Assembly: GCA_002422725.1 (NCBI GenBank)
Contig: DITE01000008.1
Span: forward strand, 4,681 to 68,680
Source: Bacteroidales bacterium UBA6192
Lineage (GTDB): Bacteria; Bacteroidota; Bacteroidia; Bacteroidales; F082
Direction: 5' to 3'
Length of the DNA stretch: 64,000 bases
Under the pieces are notes generated by a model. It was not told where the DNA came from, did no database searches, and saw only the letters and a program-made list of their open reading frames with translations. Numbering within the stretch: position 1 is the stretch's first letter; every line of letters starts with the position of its first letter. The translations under genes and the position numbers were made by a program. Below, piece by piece: positions 1 through 7,805 of the stretch.

Positions 1-310
1 GAAAAAAGAAGGGGGAGAGCAGCATAGCCATGCCACAGAAAAACCGAATGATGTTGTAATTTCCTACCAGTTGCAACTGATAAAACATGGGGGTGTTTTT
101 ATAGGTTGCGTTGATTTGCTCAAGCCAGCTCAGGTCACTGATTGCCGGATCATAATATATAAAAGTAGCCGGTAGGTAAACATAAAGTCCGAAGTAATCG
201 TAACTGAGGATGTTGGTCTGCTGATACGAAAACTTTATAACTCCAAGGAGTATAATCAGGAAAATTACGGTTTGGGCAGAAAGCCTGATTTTGCGGGTTT
301 GTTGAATCAT
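1..310 (-). CDS. GT-C-like membrane protein, N-terminal part (cut by window edge)
   Basis: Open frame running off the left edge; the 103 codons seen begin at an ATG at 310. After a short basic N-terminus there is a hydrophobic segment (about residues 11-22), then a luminal-type loop containing DYFGLYVYLPATFIYYD. This loop closely parallels DVLHYYAYLPAVFIYQD in the divergent neighbour at 737-2179, and the following GNYNI...SPFF stretch also lines up, so the two are paralogs. Both look like polytopic GT-C-fold glycosyltransferases of the inner membrane, probably lipid-linked-sugar dependent, but no catalytic proof is available. A -7 box (TACCTTTG on the minus strand, 333-340) sits 23 bases upstream of the ATG and supports this start. 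The C-terminus lies outside the window. Confidence 0.75.
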   Translation of the reverse strand, partial: MIQQTRKIRLSAQTVIFLIILLGVIKFSYQQTNILSYDYFGLYVYLPATFIYYDPAISDLSWLEQINATYKNTPMFYQLQLVGNYNIIRFFCGMAMLLSPFFF

Positions 311-332
311 TGCTTACGGTTATGGCCTCTGG

Positions 333-340
333 CAAAGGTA
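333..340 (-). promoter_or_regulatory. -7 promoter element (TACCTTTG)
   Basis: Match to the Bacteroidota TAnnTTTG consensus, 23 bases upstream of the ATG at 310. No convincing -33 element at the right spacing. Confidence 0.4.
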
Positions 341-650
341 AAAAAACTTAGCAACTTCTATTTATTTTGAATCCGCTTAGCGAATTGTCGGTTTCGCAAT
401 GTAATTATTTCTCCACCATATGCTTGCAATGATGCTTTCGTTAAACTTTCTTCACCGCGAAAATTTTTCTTTTTGAGCATGTTGAAAGTTTTGATTCAAA
501 TAACCGGGACTGATACTGTGGCATGTCCCTGATCATGGGTTGAATAGTAAATAGGATACAATTTGCCAAAGTTTCACTCGTAACGATTGAGGTAATAAAC
601 TTTCACAAGAATATTTTTGATTTGAAAAAATGCCTGATATTTGAACTGCT

Positions 651-685
651 TTTGTCAGGTTACTTTAATTAATTGAATATTTTTG
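651..685 (+). promoter_or_regulatory. Promoter TTTG-N23-TATTTTTG
   Basis: A -33 TTTG at 651-654 and a -7 TATTTTTG at 678-685. Transcription would begin near 692, so a TTG start at 683 is excluded and the ATG at 737 is favoured for the downstream gene. Confidence 0.5.
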
Positions 686-736
686 TTAATCACCCAGTCA
701 GTATTGAGAGTAAGTGATTGGATTCAACTATCAGAT

Positions 737-2179
737 ATGAATAGAGTTTCAGAAACAAACAGACAAAGTAGTTTCACCCTCCTGATTCACCGCCTGTTTT
801 CAAATAGAGGATTGCCAGATTGGATTATCGCCATTATTCTTGGTTTATCGGTTTGGTATTCAATTGACATTGAATATTGGAAACGAACAGACAGGATTAT
901 TGCACAGGATGTTTTGCATTATTATGCCTATTTGCCTGCAGTATTTATTTATCAAGATATTGAGCTTAAATATGTTACTGAAAACCCAAGTGCCTATCAG
1001 AATAAAGTTTGGCCCATACATTCACAATTAGGAAAAAACACCATTGTAACTACAATGGGAATGTCCATAATGTATACGCCAGCATTTCTGACAACACGCA
1101 TTTACATGTTGTTAACAGGCCAGGGTGAGGATGATGGCTATGGTCCGCCTTACAGACTAGGCCTGATTATTGGAACCTTGGTTTATTTGTTATTCGCCTT
1201 GATTCTGCTTAAGAAGCTATTGTTAAAATTCTTTTCTACTGTAGTAGTTGCCATAACTTTGTTGATAGTTGTTCCTGGAACCAATCTTTTTCATTATGCG
1301 ACAGCCGAAGCAACTATGACCCATGCCAATAGCTTTTTTCTCTACGCTGCTTTTCTTTATCTCACAGTACTTTGGCACGAAAAACCCTCTTTCCGCCTAT
1401 CCATTTTGCTTGGACTTGTCAGTGGTATGATTGCCCTTGTGCGGCCAACCAACGCCATTATCGGACTGGTGTTCATCTTTTGGGATGTTAAAAGTCTGGA
1501 AAGCTTAAAAGATAAAGCACTTTTTTTTGTTAAGAACTACAAGTGGCTCATGACATTACTCGCTTTCGCAGTCCTTATTTGGGTGCCTCAGATTGTATAT
1601 TGGAAAACGATGACAGGATTGTATTTTTTTAATGGATATGGTAGTGACCAAGGTTTTTTCTTTAACAACCCACAGATATTCAACAATTTGTTTAGCTACC
1701 GCAAAGGATGGCTAGTGTATACCCCAGTAATGATTCTTGCTTTTATTGGTATTGTAATTATGTTCAGGAAGCTGAAAGGAATAGCCGTTCCCCTGATTAT
1801 TTTCACTTTACTCAATGTGTATATTATTTCTTCATGGTGGGCATGGTGGTATGGAGGCGGGTTTGGGCTTCGGGCTTATGTTGAATCTTATGCGCTGTAT
1901 GCTGTTGGTTTTGCTGCCTTTGTGCAATGGGTTATTGATCGTAGGAAATGGATTGTAACATTGCCTGTGATGCTTATCATTGTTGCATTTATTGCATTGA
2001 ATTTATTTCAAACACGGCAGTATTACTTTGGTAGCATTCATTATGTGGGCATGACTAAAGAAGCCTATTGGCATTCGTTTTTAAAACTTAAGCCATATGG
2101 CAAATTCTACGATAAATTAACCATTCCAAATATGGAAAAAGCACGACAGGGTATTTATGAGTATGAAAAAGCACCATAA
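737..2179 (+). CDS. Polytopic GT-C-like membrane protein
   Basis: 480-residue integral membrane protein with about ten hydrophobic segments. It starts with a cytoplasmic basic stretch, a first membrane span (about residues 28-42) and a large loop carrying an acidic residue (AQDVLHYYAY), the general layout of GT-C glycosyltransferases such as the PMT/GT39 group. Conserved-looking motifs are ATMTHANSFFLY, ALVRPTN and SWWAWWYGGGFGLR, which I associate with a family common in Bacteroidota but not biochemically assigned. The frame could extend to a TTG at 683, but that overlaps the -7 box, so ATG 737 is chosen. It is divergent from, and paralogous to, the truncated gene at the left edge. A role in surface glycan or protein glycosylation is inferred only from fold and neighbours. 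Confidence 0.8.
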   Translation: MNRVSETNRQSSFTLLIHRLFSNRGLPDWIIAIILGLSVWYSIDIEYWKRTDRIIAQDVLHYYAYLPAVFIYQDIELKYVTENPSAYQNKVWPIHSQLGKNTIVTTMGMSIMYTPAFLTTRIYMLLTGQGEDDGYGPPYRLGLIIGTLVYLLFALILLKKLLLKFFSTVVVAITLLIVVPGTNLFHYATAEATMTHANSFFLYAAFLYLTVLWHEKPSFRLSILLGLVSGMIALVRPTNAIIGLVFIFWDVKSLESLKDKALFFVKNYKWLMTLLAFAVLIWVPQIVYWKTMTGLYFFNGYGSDQGFFFNNPQIFNNLFSYRKGWLVYTPVMILAFIGIVIMFRKLKGIAVPLIIFTLLNVYIISSWWAWWYGGGFGLRAYVESYALYAVGFAAFVQWVIDRRKWIVTLPVMLIIVAFIALNLFQTRQYYFGSIHYVGMTKEAYWHSFLKLKPYGKFYDKLTIPNMEKARQGIYEYEKAP

Positions 2180-2382
2180 ATGCACGGATTGTCTGGCATT
2201 CAATTGAAAAGCATTTTATTGAGGAAATGCTTCGGATCATACATAAGCACACTTAGTATTTGAGTAAGGGAAGCCCGATTATCTTAACAGTTTATGCCCC
2301 GTTTCCATATCAGTCATGCAATATTCAGGAAGACAATTGTAAAAACTGAGTGTTTGAAGTGACTAACTATCTATTTTGCTCA

Positions 2383-3861
2383 TTATTTGGGATCATAAAC
2401 ACTAACGTGCGTAATCTGTGGAAAAAATGCGGAATCTATCTGAACAAAGGTGGAATCGAAATAAGGAAAGAAGGTGCCTTCTGGATTATGAATCACACCA
2501 TCCTGTACTAAAATGACCCTTTTCCCCGGATTGGCTTCAATGATCAGTTTTGCATTTGATAAGCCCCAGACATTGTAGATGCCTTTTTCTTTCATTCGGG
2601 CCGGGAGGTTATTGGTTTCGGTAAAAACATCCCGGTCATAATGGTACAAAAACAACAGGTCAGACCAATAAGGATGAAGAATAAAAATGCAATTGTCTGT
2701 TTTATATCCTGATGCAAAACGCACCGCATTTCGAATCTCTCTGTATGAATAGTTATTAGGCAAGATTTCGGTTTTGATCCCCATATGGGTCAACAGTATT
2801 ATGCCGCCCAAATAGTTTAACCACTTGAATTTTTGCTGAAAAAGAAAACTGAATAAAGCAGGAATAAAAAGATAAAACCCAATGGAATTGAACAAGATGT
2901 ATTTCGAATTAAACATAGGCACTTTTGTCGAAATCAAAAACATAAAGCTATAGGGAATAATCCACCATAGAAACAAAACCAACAGTTCCTTTCGAAACCG
3001 GATTACCCTTCTCATAATCAACATAAGTGAAAAAAACAAAGCACCTGCAGCCAATATGTATAGCGCATAATAAAAGACACTTTTGTGATTAAGAAAATAA
3101 TACAACTCATTTACATAATCGGAAGGACGAGGGGGCATTAGGAATGTCCCCACCTTAGTCTTACGCAAAAATTGATTGAGAACGAATGGTAGTAAAGGCA
3201 AAAAACCAATAAGGGTAGTTCCAACAGGGATGTAACCCCATAGCGCATTTCGAAAATTTTTCGAGAATACAGATGTGAACAGAAACTGAAGAAAAATGAC
3301 TAACCAGCCGAAATAATGGGAATAAACCAACAGCAGGTTTGCTAAAATCAACAGGAACAATGCCTTTTTGTTTTTAACATCGTTCAGGTAGATCAGGTAG
3401 AAGTACAAAGATGCTGCAACAAGCAGTGACATTAGGGAATAAGTTCGAGCCTCCAATCCTGCAAAGACCTGGTATTCCGAAAGGATGAAAAGACAGGCAG
3501 CGACGAGGCCTGTCCAGGAATTAAAAAACCGCAGACCAATAGAATATACTATTGGTATTGTCAAAGTGTTGAACAACAGTGGCAAAGTCCTTACAGCAAT
3601 AGGGTCTAAACCGAATAGTTTTATCCAATAGTGCATCAGGATCATGAACAATGGCGGATTTGGCTCCCCCTTTGCCAAAAGGTCGATCATGCCTTTGAAA
3701 TCCTTCTGCGCATGATAGATTGTAAAAGGCTCATCCATAGATATATCCCTGTAGTCGATGAAGTTGAATTTCCAGAAGATACTAATCAACATCAACCCAA
3801 AGGGAACATAATACCTGATAAAAGGACTATCTTCTTTGAAGATTCCAGCGGATACTTTCAT
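2383..3861 (-). CDS. Glycosyltransferase family 39-like membrane protein
   Basis: 492-residue polytopic membrane protein. After the first membrane span it carries DISMDEPFTIYHA, the acidic D-E pair in the first extracytoplasmic loop that is the catalytic signature of PMT/ArnT-type (GT39) transferases, followed by PNPPLFMILMHYW and VRTLPLLFN, typical of this family. About ten further hydrophobic helices follow and a soluble C-terminal domain of roughly 100 residues (from about 375) faces the periplasm. It probably moves a sugar from a polyprenyl-phosphate carrier to a surface acceptor; the GT2 enzyme next door (4236-4955) could supply that donor. A minus-strand TACATTTG at 3913-3920 is a candidate promoter. 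Substrate unknown. Confidence 0.85.
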   Translation of the reverse strand: MKVSAGIFKEDSPFIRYYVPFGLMLISIFWKFNFIDYRDISMDEPFTIYHAQKDFKGMIDLLAKGEPNPPLFMILMHYWIKLFGLDPIAVRTLPLLFNTLTIPIVYSIGLRFFNSWTGLVAACLFILSEYQVFAGLEARTYSLMSLLVAASLYFYLIYLNDVKNKKALFLLILANLLLVYSHYFGWLVIFLQFLFTSVFSKNFRNALWGYIPVGTTLIGFLPLLPFVLNQFLRKTKVGTFLMPPRPSDYVNELYYFLNHKSVFYYALYILAAGALFFSLMLIMRRVIRFRKELLVLFLWWIIPYSFMFLISTKVPMFNSKYILFNSIGFYLFIPALFSFLFQQKFKWLNYLGGIILLTHMGIKTEILPNNYSYREIRNAVRFASGYKTDNCIFILHPYWSDLLFLYHYDRDVFTETNNLPARMKEKGIYNVWGLSNAKLIIEANPGKRVILVQDGVIHNPEGTFFPYFDSTFVQIDSAFFPQITHVSVYDPK

Positions 3862-3912
3862 TACAACTGAATATGCTATTTATCCTGTTAATCAATAAGC
3901 CATTTGTGTGAG

Positions 3913-3920
3913 CAAATGTA
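3913..3920 (-). promoter_or_regulatory. -7 promoter element (TACATTTG)
   Basis: TAnnTTTG match 52 bases upstream of the GT39-like start at 3861. No clear -33 partner. Confidence 0.35.
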
Positions 3921-4108
3921 GTAAATTAATGAAAAACAGATTCGGATTAAATCAGGCGAAAACACTTCAGTTTTTGCTGGAAATCCCTACTACCACACGG
4001 ACTTTTCTCACCGTAGGTAATCCTTTCGAGCGAGAACCATATTTCTACTATTTCAACTGTAAGACTCATTGCAAAATCATCATGATATAGTGAAAGGCAT
4101 AGCTATGG

Positions 4109-4202
4109 CACAAAGTTACACAGAGAATCACAGAGCTACACAAAGTGATTATTGATACTTTCTTTGTGAAACTTTGAGTCTTCTTAGTGGCTCTTTGTGC
4201 AA
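4109..4202. repeat. Imperfect inverted repeat of CACAAAG/CTTTGTG words
   Basis: The left arm contains CACAAAG twice with CACAGAG words between; the right arm answers with CTTTGTG twice (TTCTTTGTGAAAC and CTCTTTGTGCAAC). The arms are degenerate, so this looks like an old copy of a dispersed intergenic palindrome. The tRNA-like or terminator roles are not supported: there is no clean stem followed by a T-run. Confidence 0.45.
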
Positions 4203-4235
4203 CAGCTTGATTCACTTAATAATAAATACGTTGGT

Positions 4236-4955
4236 TTATCTCGCCCAAAGGTTATACTTCAAAATGCAATAAATAGCTTTAACCCCGTCCCTCCAGTTGA
4301 TCTTTTTGCCTTCGGCATAGGTGCGGCCGTAATAGGAAATTCCAACTTCGTAAATGCGAATACCAGGCACACGGGCTATTTTGGCCGTAACTTCAGGTTC
4401 AAATCCAAAGCGGTTTTCCCTGAGCCGGATTGGTTGTAACACTTCGCGTTTAAACAGCTTGTAACCTGTTTCCATATCGGTCAGGTTCAGGTTGGTGAAC
4501 ATATTCGACAAGGTGGTCAGGAACTTGTTCCCGATCGAATGCCAAAAGAACAGGATGCGGTGCGGGTTGCCTCCCGAAAAGCGCGAACCATAAACGACGT
4601 CAGCCATTCCTTTCAAAACAGGCTCCAGTAGGAGAGGGTAATCATTTGGATCGTATTCGAAATCAGCATCCTGCACCAGCACATAATCAGCTGTTGCCAA
4701 TTCAATACCTTTTCGGATCACAAAACCTTTCCCACGATTGGGGGCCGATGCCAACACTTGCAGCGAAACATCCGGATGCATGGCTTTGAAATGCTCCACC
4801 CTGACCAGGGTATCGTCTTTCGATGCATCGTCAACAATAATGATCTCTGAATCCAAATGGTTTTTCTTCAGGCTGGCGGTTACTTTTTCCAGAACGCTTT
4901 CGATGAAGGTTGCCTCGTTGTAAGCAGGAATAACAATGGACAGAAGTTTGGACAT
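4236..4955 (-). CDS. Family 2 glycosyltransferase, dolichyl-phosphate mannose synthase-like
   Basis: 239-residue soluble GT-A enzyme. The N-terminus has LSIVIPAYNEA followed by EIIIVDDASKDDT, the nucleotide-sugar binding half, and DADFEYDPNDYP supplies the DxD metal site; VYGSRFSGG and DMETGYKLFKREV are further hallmarks of the DPM1-like subfamily. There is no C-terminal membrane anchor, unlike GtrB-type relatives, so it is cytosolic or peripheral. It would charge polyprenyl phosphate with a hexose from GDP- or UDP-sugar, a donor that the adjacent GT39-like enzyme could use on the outer face. A minus-strand TACTTTTG lies 18 bases upstream of the ATG (4973-4980). Confidence 0.88.
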   Translation of the reverse strand: MSKLLSIVIPAYNEATFIESVLEKVTASLKKNHLDSEIIIVDDASKDDTLVRVEHFKAMHPDVSLQVLASAPNRGKGFVIRKGIELATADYVLVQDADFEYDPNDYPLLLEPVLKGMADVVYGSRFSGGNPHRILFFWHSIGNKFLTTLSNMFTNLNLTDMETGYKLFKREVLQPIRLRENRFGFEPEVTAKIARVPGIRIYEVGISYYGRTYAEGKKINWRDGVKAIYCILKYNLWAR

Positions 4956-4972
4956 AAACTGATAATGAAATG

Positions 4973-4980
4973 CAAAAGTA
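4973..4980 (-). promoter_or_regulatory. -7 promoter element (TACTTTTG)
   Basis: Exact TAnnTTTG match 18 bases upstream of the GT2 start; predicted leader about 10 bases. Confidence 0.45.
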
Positions 4981-5114
4981 GCAATTTACGACAAAACCTT
5001 TCGGATGAATTTGCAGAAGTTGCGGGTTGTTTCAACATAAAGGCCTAATGCAGGTTTATCCTGACGAAACCATGAATGAAAATAACCTGATAAGCTGTTT
5101 ATACGCCAAAAAAA

Positions 5115-6248
5115 CTATTCCTGTGAACCCATCAGCCTCACATCGAATGTGTTGTCGATGATCAATGCAGGACCGAAGCTGTTGGCGATATGCTCCCAGG
5201 GAACCATCTTGAAGTTTTGGGTAGTGTCCTGCCCGTTGTTTTTGTTGTAGCCATCCTGGGCTATGAAAAAACCATTTGGAAAGCGGTCGTTCATGGCCAT
5301 ATTGATCACATCAATACCGTCGGTTTCTTCCACAGCATCGGTGTTGCTGCTATCAACAATACGAAAGCATCCCAGAAATTTGTTTTTGCCGCCTCTTTCG
5401 AAAACAGCATATGAATTATCACCCTGAACCGATGCCAGCAGATAACCGCGGCCTTCACTTCCATAATATAGCGTGAGCCCTTCAATATCGGGAACGACAA
5501 AGGATTGTGAGGTGTCTGCCACCGATTTTCGGTCGCCTCCCTTGTCGGGTTCGGCAAGATATTTCCATATCCCGTAAGTTTCTTCACCCACATACAAATA
5601 ACCAAGTTCATCGTCGGCTACACAACCCTCGGTTTGCTCCCCTACTTTAAAACTTCTGACCAAACGTCCGTCAATGCGGTTGTTGTCTGTGGCAAAAAGC
5701 TCCCATTGCTCCATGTTTCCGCTTTTGCTGTTCATAAAAGCGTAGAATTTTCCACTGATTGCGCTTTTGTAAAGACAGAAACCATACACCTCGTCGAGTG
5801 CTGAACGGATGGTGCGGGCCGAGATATCTATCAGTGTTCCTGAATCCGGCTCAATCCTGTAAATGGAAATAGAATTGAACGAACGGTTGCTGGCTGCCAC
5901 GATATCAACGACCTGACCATTCAGATTGAAGCCATACCGGACATCAACATTGTTGACCCGGCCCGATTGAACAAACTGAACTTCTTTGCCTTCGAGATTA
6001 TACACCACAAGTCCGGCTTTTTTGTTGGTTGTTATGACAAGGCTTTTGGAAGTTTCTTTCGGATGAATCCAAATTGCAGGGTCATCGGCCGAATCACCTT
6101 CTGTGTCCATCACATTGGTTTCGATGGCTGCTTCCACCTGATTGCAGGAATAATTGGAACCTGGTTCTTTGTATTGCTTTTCGCCTGGAATGCATGCAAA
6201 TGCTAAAAGCATCATGGCAAAAAGGCTGAGGTTATTAATGCTTTTCAT
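5115..6248 (-). CDS. Beta-propeller phytase (3-phytase-like), lipoprotein
   Basis: 377 residues from the ATG at 6248. The N-terminus (MKSINNLSLFAMMLLAFAC) is a lipoprotein signal with Cys19 as the lipidated residue. The mature part matches the beta-propeller phytase family: DTEGDSADDPAIWIHP near the start, TTNKKAGLVVYNLEGKEVQ, RVNNVDVRYGF, EQTEGCVADDELGYLYVGEE and VPDIEGLTLYYG. The many Asp/Glu residues in these motifs form the calcium and phosphate sites of known family members. The length is normal for the family. It would release phosphate from phytate or related phosphomonoesters outside the inner membrane. The frame could begin 26 codons earlier, but that would spoil the signal peptide. 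No linked phosphate transporter or TonB receptor is present, so regulation by phosphate is only a guess. Confidence 0.88.
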   Translation of the reverse strand: MKSINNLSLFAMMLLAFACIPGEKQYKEPGSNYSCNQVEAAIETNVMDTEGDSADDPAIWIHPKETSKSLVITTNKKAGLVVYNLEGKEVQFVQSGRVNNVDVRYGFNLNGQVVDIVAASNRSFNSISIYRIEPDSGTLIDISARTIRSALDEVYGFCLYKSAISGKFYAFMNSKSGNMEQWELFATDNNRIDGRLVRSFKVGEQTEGCVADDELGYLYVGEETYGIWKYLAEPDKGGDRKSVADTSQSFVVPDIEGLTLYYGSEGRGYLLASVQGDNSYAVFERGGKNKFLGCFRIVDSSNTDAVEETDGIDVINMAMNDRFPNGFFIAQDGYNKNNGQDTTQNFKMVPWEHIANSFGPALIIDNTFDVRLMGSQE

Positions 6249-6436
6249 GGTTGGTTTGTAGTTGATAAGCAATTCTTTAATCCTGTTAACCTGATTGTTT
6301 CGTTTAGGAAAACTGTCGATTAACAATCAGCTAACAAAATAAACCATAATTTGAACTGCTTGCCAAAAGATTACTTTAATTCTTTGTTAAGATTTTGATT
6401 TTATTGAACAGATCAGATGTTGTGGTATAACTGATG

Positions 6437-6470
6437 TTGAAATTCAGTTTCCATTCTGACTATAGATTTG
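6437..6470 (+). promoter_or_regulatory. Promoter TTG-N23-TAGATTTG (rbfA)
   Basis: A TTG at 6437-6439 and TAGATTTG at 6463-6470. A second -7 match, TATTTTTG at 6473-6480, lies only 4 bases before the ATG at 6485, so one or both would give a transcript with practically no leader. Confidence 0.4.
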
Positions 6471-6484
6471 CGTATTTTTGCATT

Positions 6485-6823
6485 ATGGAAACACAACGTC
6501 AACAAAAAATAGGCCGATTGTTACAGCGCGACCTAAGCGAAATATTTCAGTTTGATATGAAGGCAGTGGCTGCTGGTTCATTGGTCACAGTTACTAAAGT
6601 GACTGTTTCGCCCGATTTGTCCATTGCCAAAGTTTTCCTGAGCTTGTTTGGCACAAAAGACAAGCAGGTGATATTGGCCGCTATCAAGCTTCATTCAAAG
6701 GAAATCAGGTTGTTGCTTGGTAAAAGAGTTCGTCACCAACTCAGGATTGTACCGGATTTGATGTTTTTTCTGGACGATTCGCTCGATTATATTGAGCACA
6801 TTGATCATTTGCTTCACGAATGA
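6485..6823 (+). CDS. rbfA: Ribosome-binding factor A
   Basis: 112-residue RbfA. The start METQRQQKIGRLLQRDLSEI and the later VTVTKVTVSPDLSIAKVFLS and HQLRIVPDLMFFLDDSLDY are characteristic of this KH-like fold. RbfA binds the 30S subunit and helps mature the 5' end of 16S rRNA, with importance in the cold. The open frame extends 17 codons upstream, but those codons lie across the two -7 boxes, so the ATG at 6485 is preferred. A methyltransferase gene follows after 43 bases and may be co-transcribed. Confidence 0.93.
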   Translation: METQRQQKIGRLLQRDLSEIFQFDMKAVAAGSLVTVTKVTVSPDLSIAKVFLSLFGTKDKQVILAAIKLHSKEIRLLLGKRVRHQLRIVPDLMFFLDDSLDYIEHIDHLLHE

Positions 6824-6866
6824 GTTTTCAAAGCGGTTAACAAAATAAACAATCACCTTTTTTTTC

Positions 6867-7688
6867 ATGCAATACGATCCGATAAAGCGAAGTCTCGGCA
6901 AGGTTTTTAATAACAGTCCTTTTACGCGTAAGCTATTTTATAACCTGTTGGACATACTCCTGCTCAGGTCATGGCACATCAGGCGCGAAATCAAACAATG
7001 GGCAGAGCAAAACAAAGGCGCGAAAAATATACTTGACGCAGGCTCAGGCTTTGGACAATATGTCTATTACATGGCAAAGTCGAATCACAACTGGCAGATT
7101 CTTGGCCTTGATGTTAAAACTGAGCAGATTGACGATTGCAATCAATTTTTTGGCCGGATTGGATTGTCACAGACCATATTTCAGTATGCTGATCTCACAA
7201 AAATCAGTTTTGATAACAAGTTTGATCTTGTCCTTTGTGTAGATGTTATGGAACACATCGAAGAGGATGTACTTGTGTTGACAAACTACCATAAAGCATT
7301 GAAGAAGGGTGGTGTGTTACTGATCTCCACGCCTTCGGATCAGGGTGGTTCCGATGTTCACGACCATGATCAGCACGAAGACGGTGCGGTTGGATTCATC
7401 GATGAGCATGTGCGCGATGGGTATGGGATAGAGGAATTGGGTGAAAAGCTCAGAAAAGCCGGATTCTCCAAATCCGAAATTCGCTATCAGTATGGCCCAC
7501 CTGGCCGTTTGTCCTGGAAACTGTCGATGAAATATCCGATTTTGTTGTTGAACGTTTCAAAACTTTTCTTTGTTTTGTTACCTTTCTATTATTTGCTTGT
7601 CTTTCCTTTGTGCTTGGTATTGAATTTTGCCGATGTCAGGTTAAAACACCAAACAGGTACCGGATTGGTGGCCAAAGCCTGGAAGTGA
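6867..7688 (+). CDS. Class I SAM-dependent methyltransferase with C-terminal membrane segment
   Basis: 273 residues. The core is a Methyltransf_11/25-type Rossmann domain: motif I is ILDAGSGFGQYV (about residues 52-63), the acidic ribose-binding residue is in ILGLDVKTEQ, and the post-motif is FDLVLCVDVMEHIEEDV followed by LKKGGVLLISTPS. A His/Asp-rich loop (SDVHDHDQHEDG) follows. The C-terminal 50 residues are strongly hydrophobic (LFFVLLPFYYLLVFPLCLVL), so the enzyme is probably membrane-attached, with a lipid, quinone or glycolipid-like substrate as one possibility. The substrate cannot be told from sequence. It lies 43 bases after rbfA on the same strand. Confidence 0.83.
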   Translation: MQYDPIKRSLGKVFNNSPFTRKLFYNLLDILLLRSWHIRREIKQWAEQNKGAKNILDAGSGFGQYVYYMAKSNHNWQILGLDVKTEQIDDCNQFFGRIGLSQTIFQYADLTKISFDNKFDLVLCVDVMEHIEEDVLVLTNYHKALKKGGVLLISTPSDQGGSDVHDHDQHEDGAVGFIDEHVRDGYGIEELGEKLRKAGFSKSEIRYQYGPPGRLSWKLSMKYPILLLNVSKLFFVLLPFYYLLVFPLCLVLNFADVRLKHQTGTGLVAKAWK

Positions 7689-7805
7689 GTCCATAGGCAA
7701 AATCTTTCGTGCCGGTTGGTAAATTTATGAATAGAATAGACAGGAGTATAAACTTTATATCTTGGCTTATTTAGCCATGACCCCTAATTATAAAATACCT
7801 GACCT

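Larger units (their letters stand above)
311..736. other. Divergent intergenic region
   Basis: 426 bases between two divergent membrane-protein genes. It holds a -7 element for the left gene (333-340, minus) and a promoter for the right gene (651-685, plus). A second TATTTTTG lies at 612-619. No RNA gene, repeat or further coding frame is apparent. Confidence 0.6.
3862..4235. other. Intergenic region with degenerate inverted repeat
   Basis: 374 bases between two minus-strand glycosyltransferase genes. It contains a -7 box for the left gene and the imperfect inverted repeat at 4109-4202. A 60-codon GTG-initiated frame at 3908-4090 has no recognisable features and is not believed. Confidence 0.5.

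Noticed and set aside
3908..4090. GTG-initiated 60-codon frame in the gap after the GT39-like gene
   Set aside because: No promoter, no recognisable composition or motif, and it overlaps the -7 box of the opposite gene.
5306..5611. 101-codon frame inside the phytase gene
   Set aside because: It lies in another frame of a well-supported gene and has no independent features.
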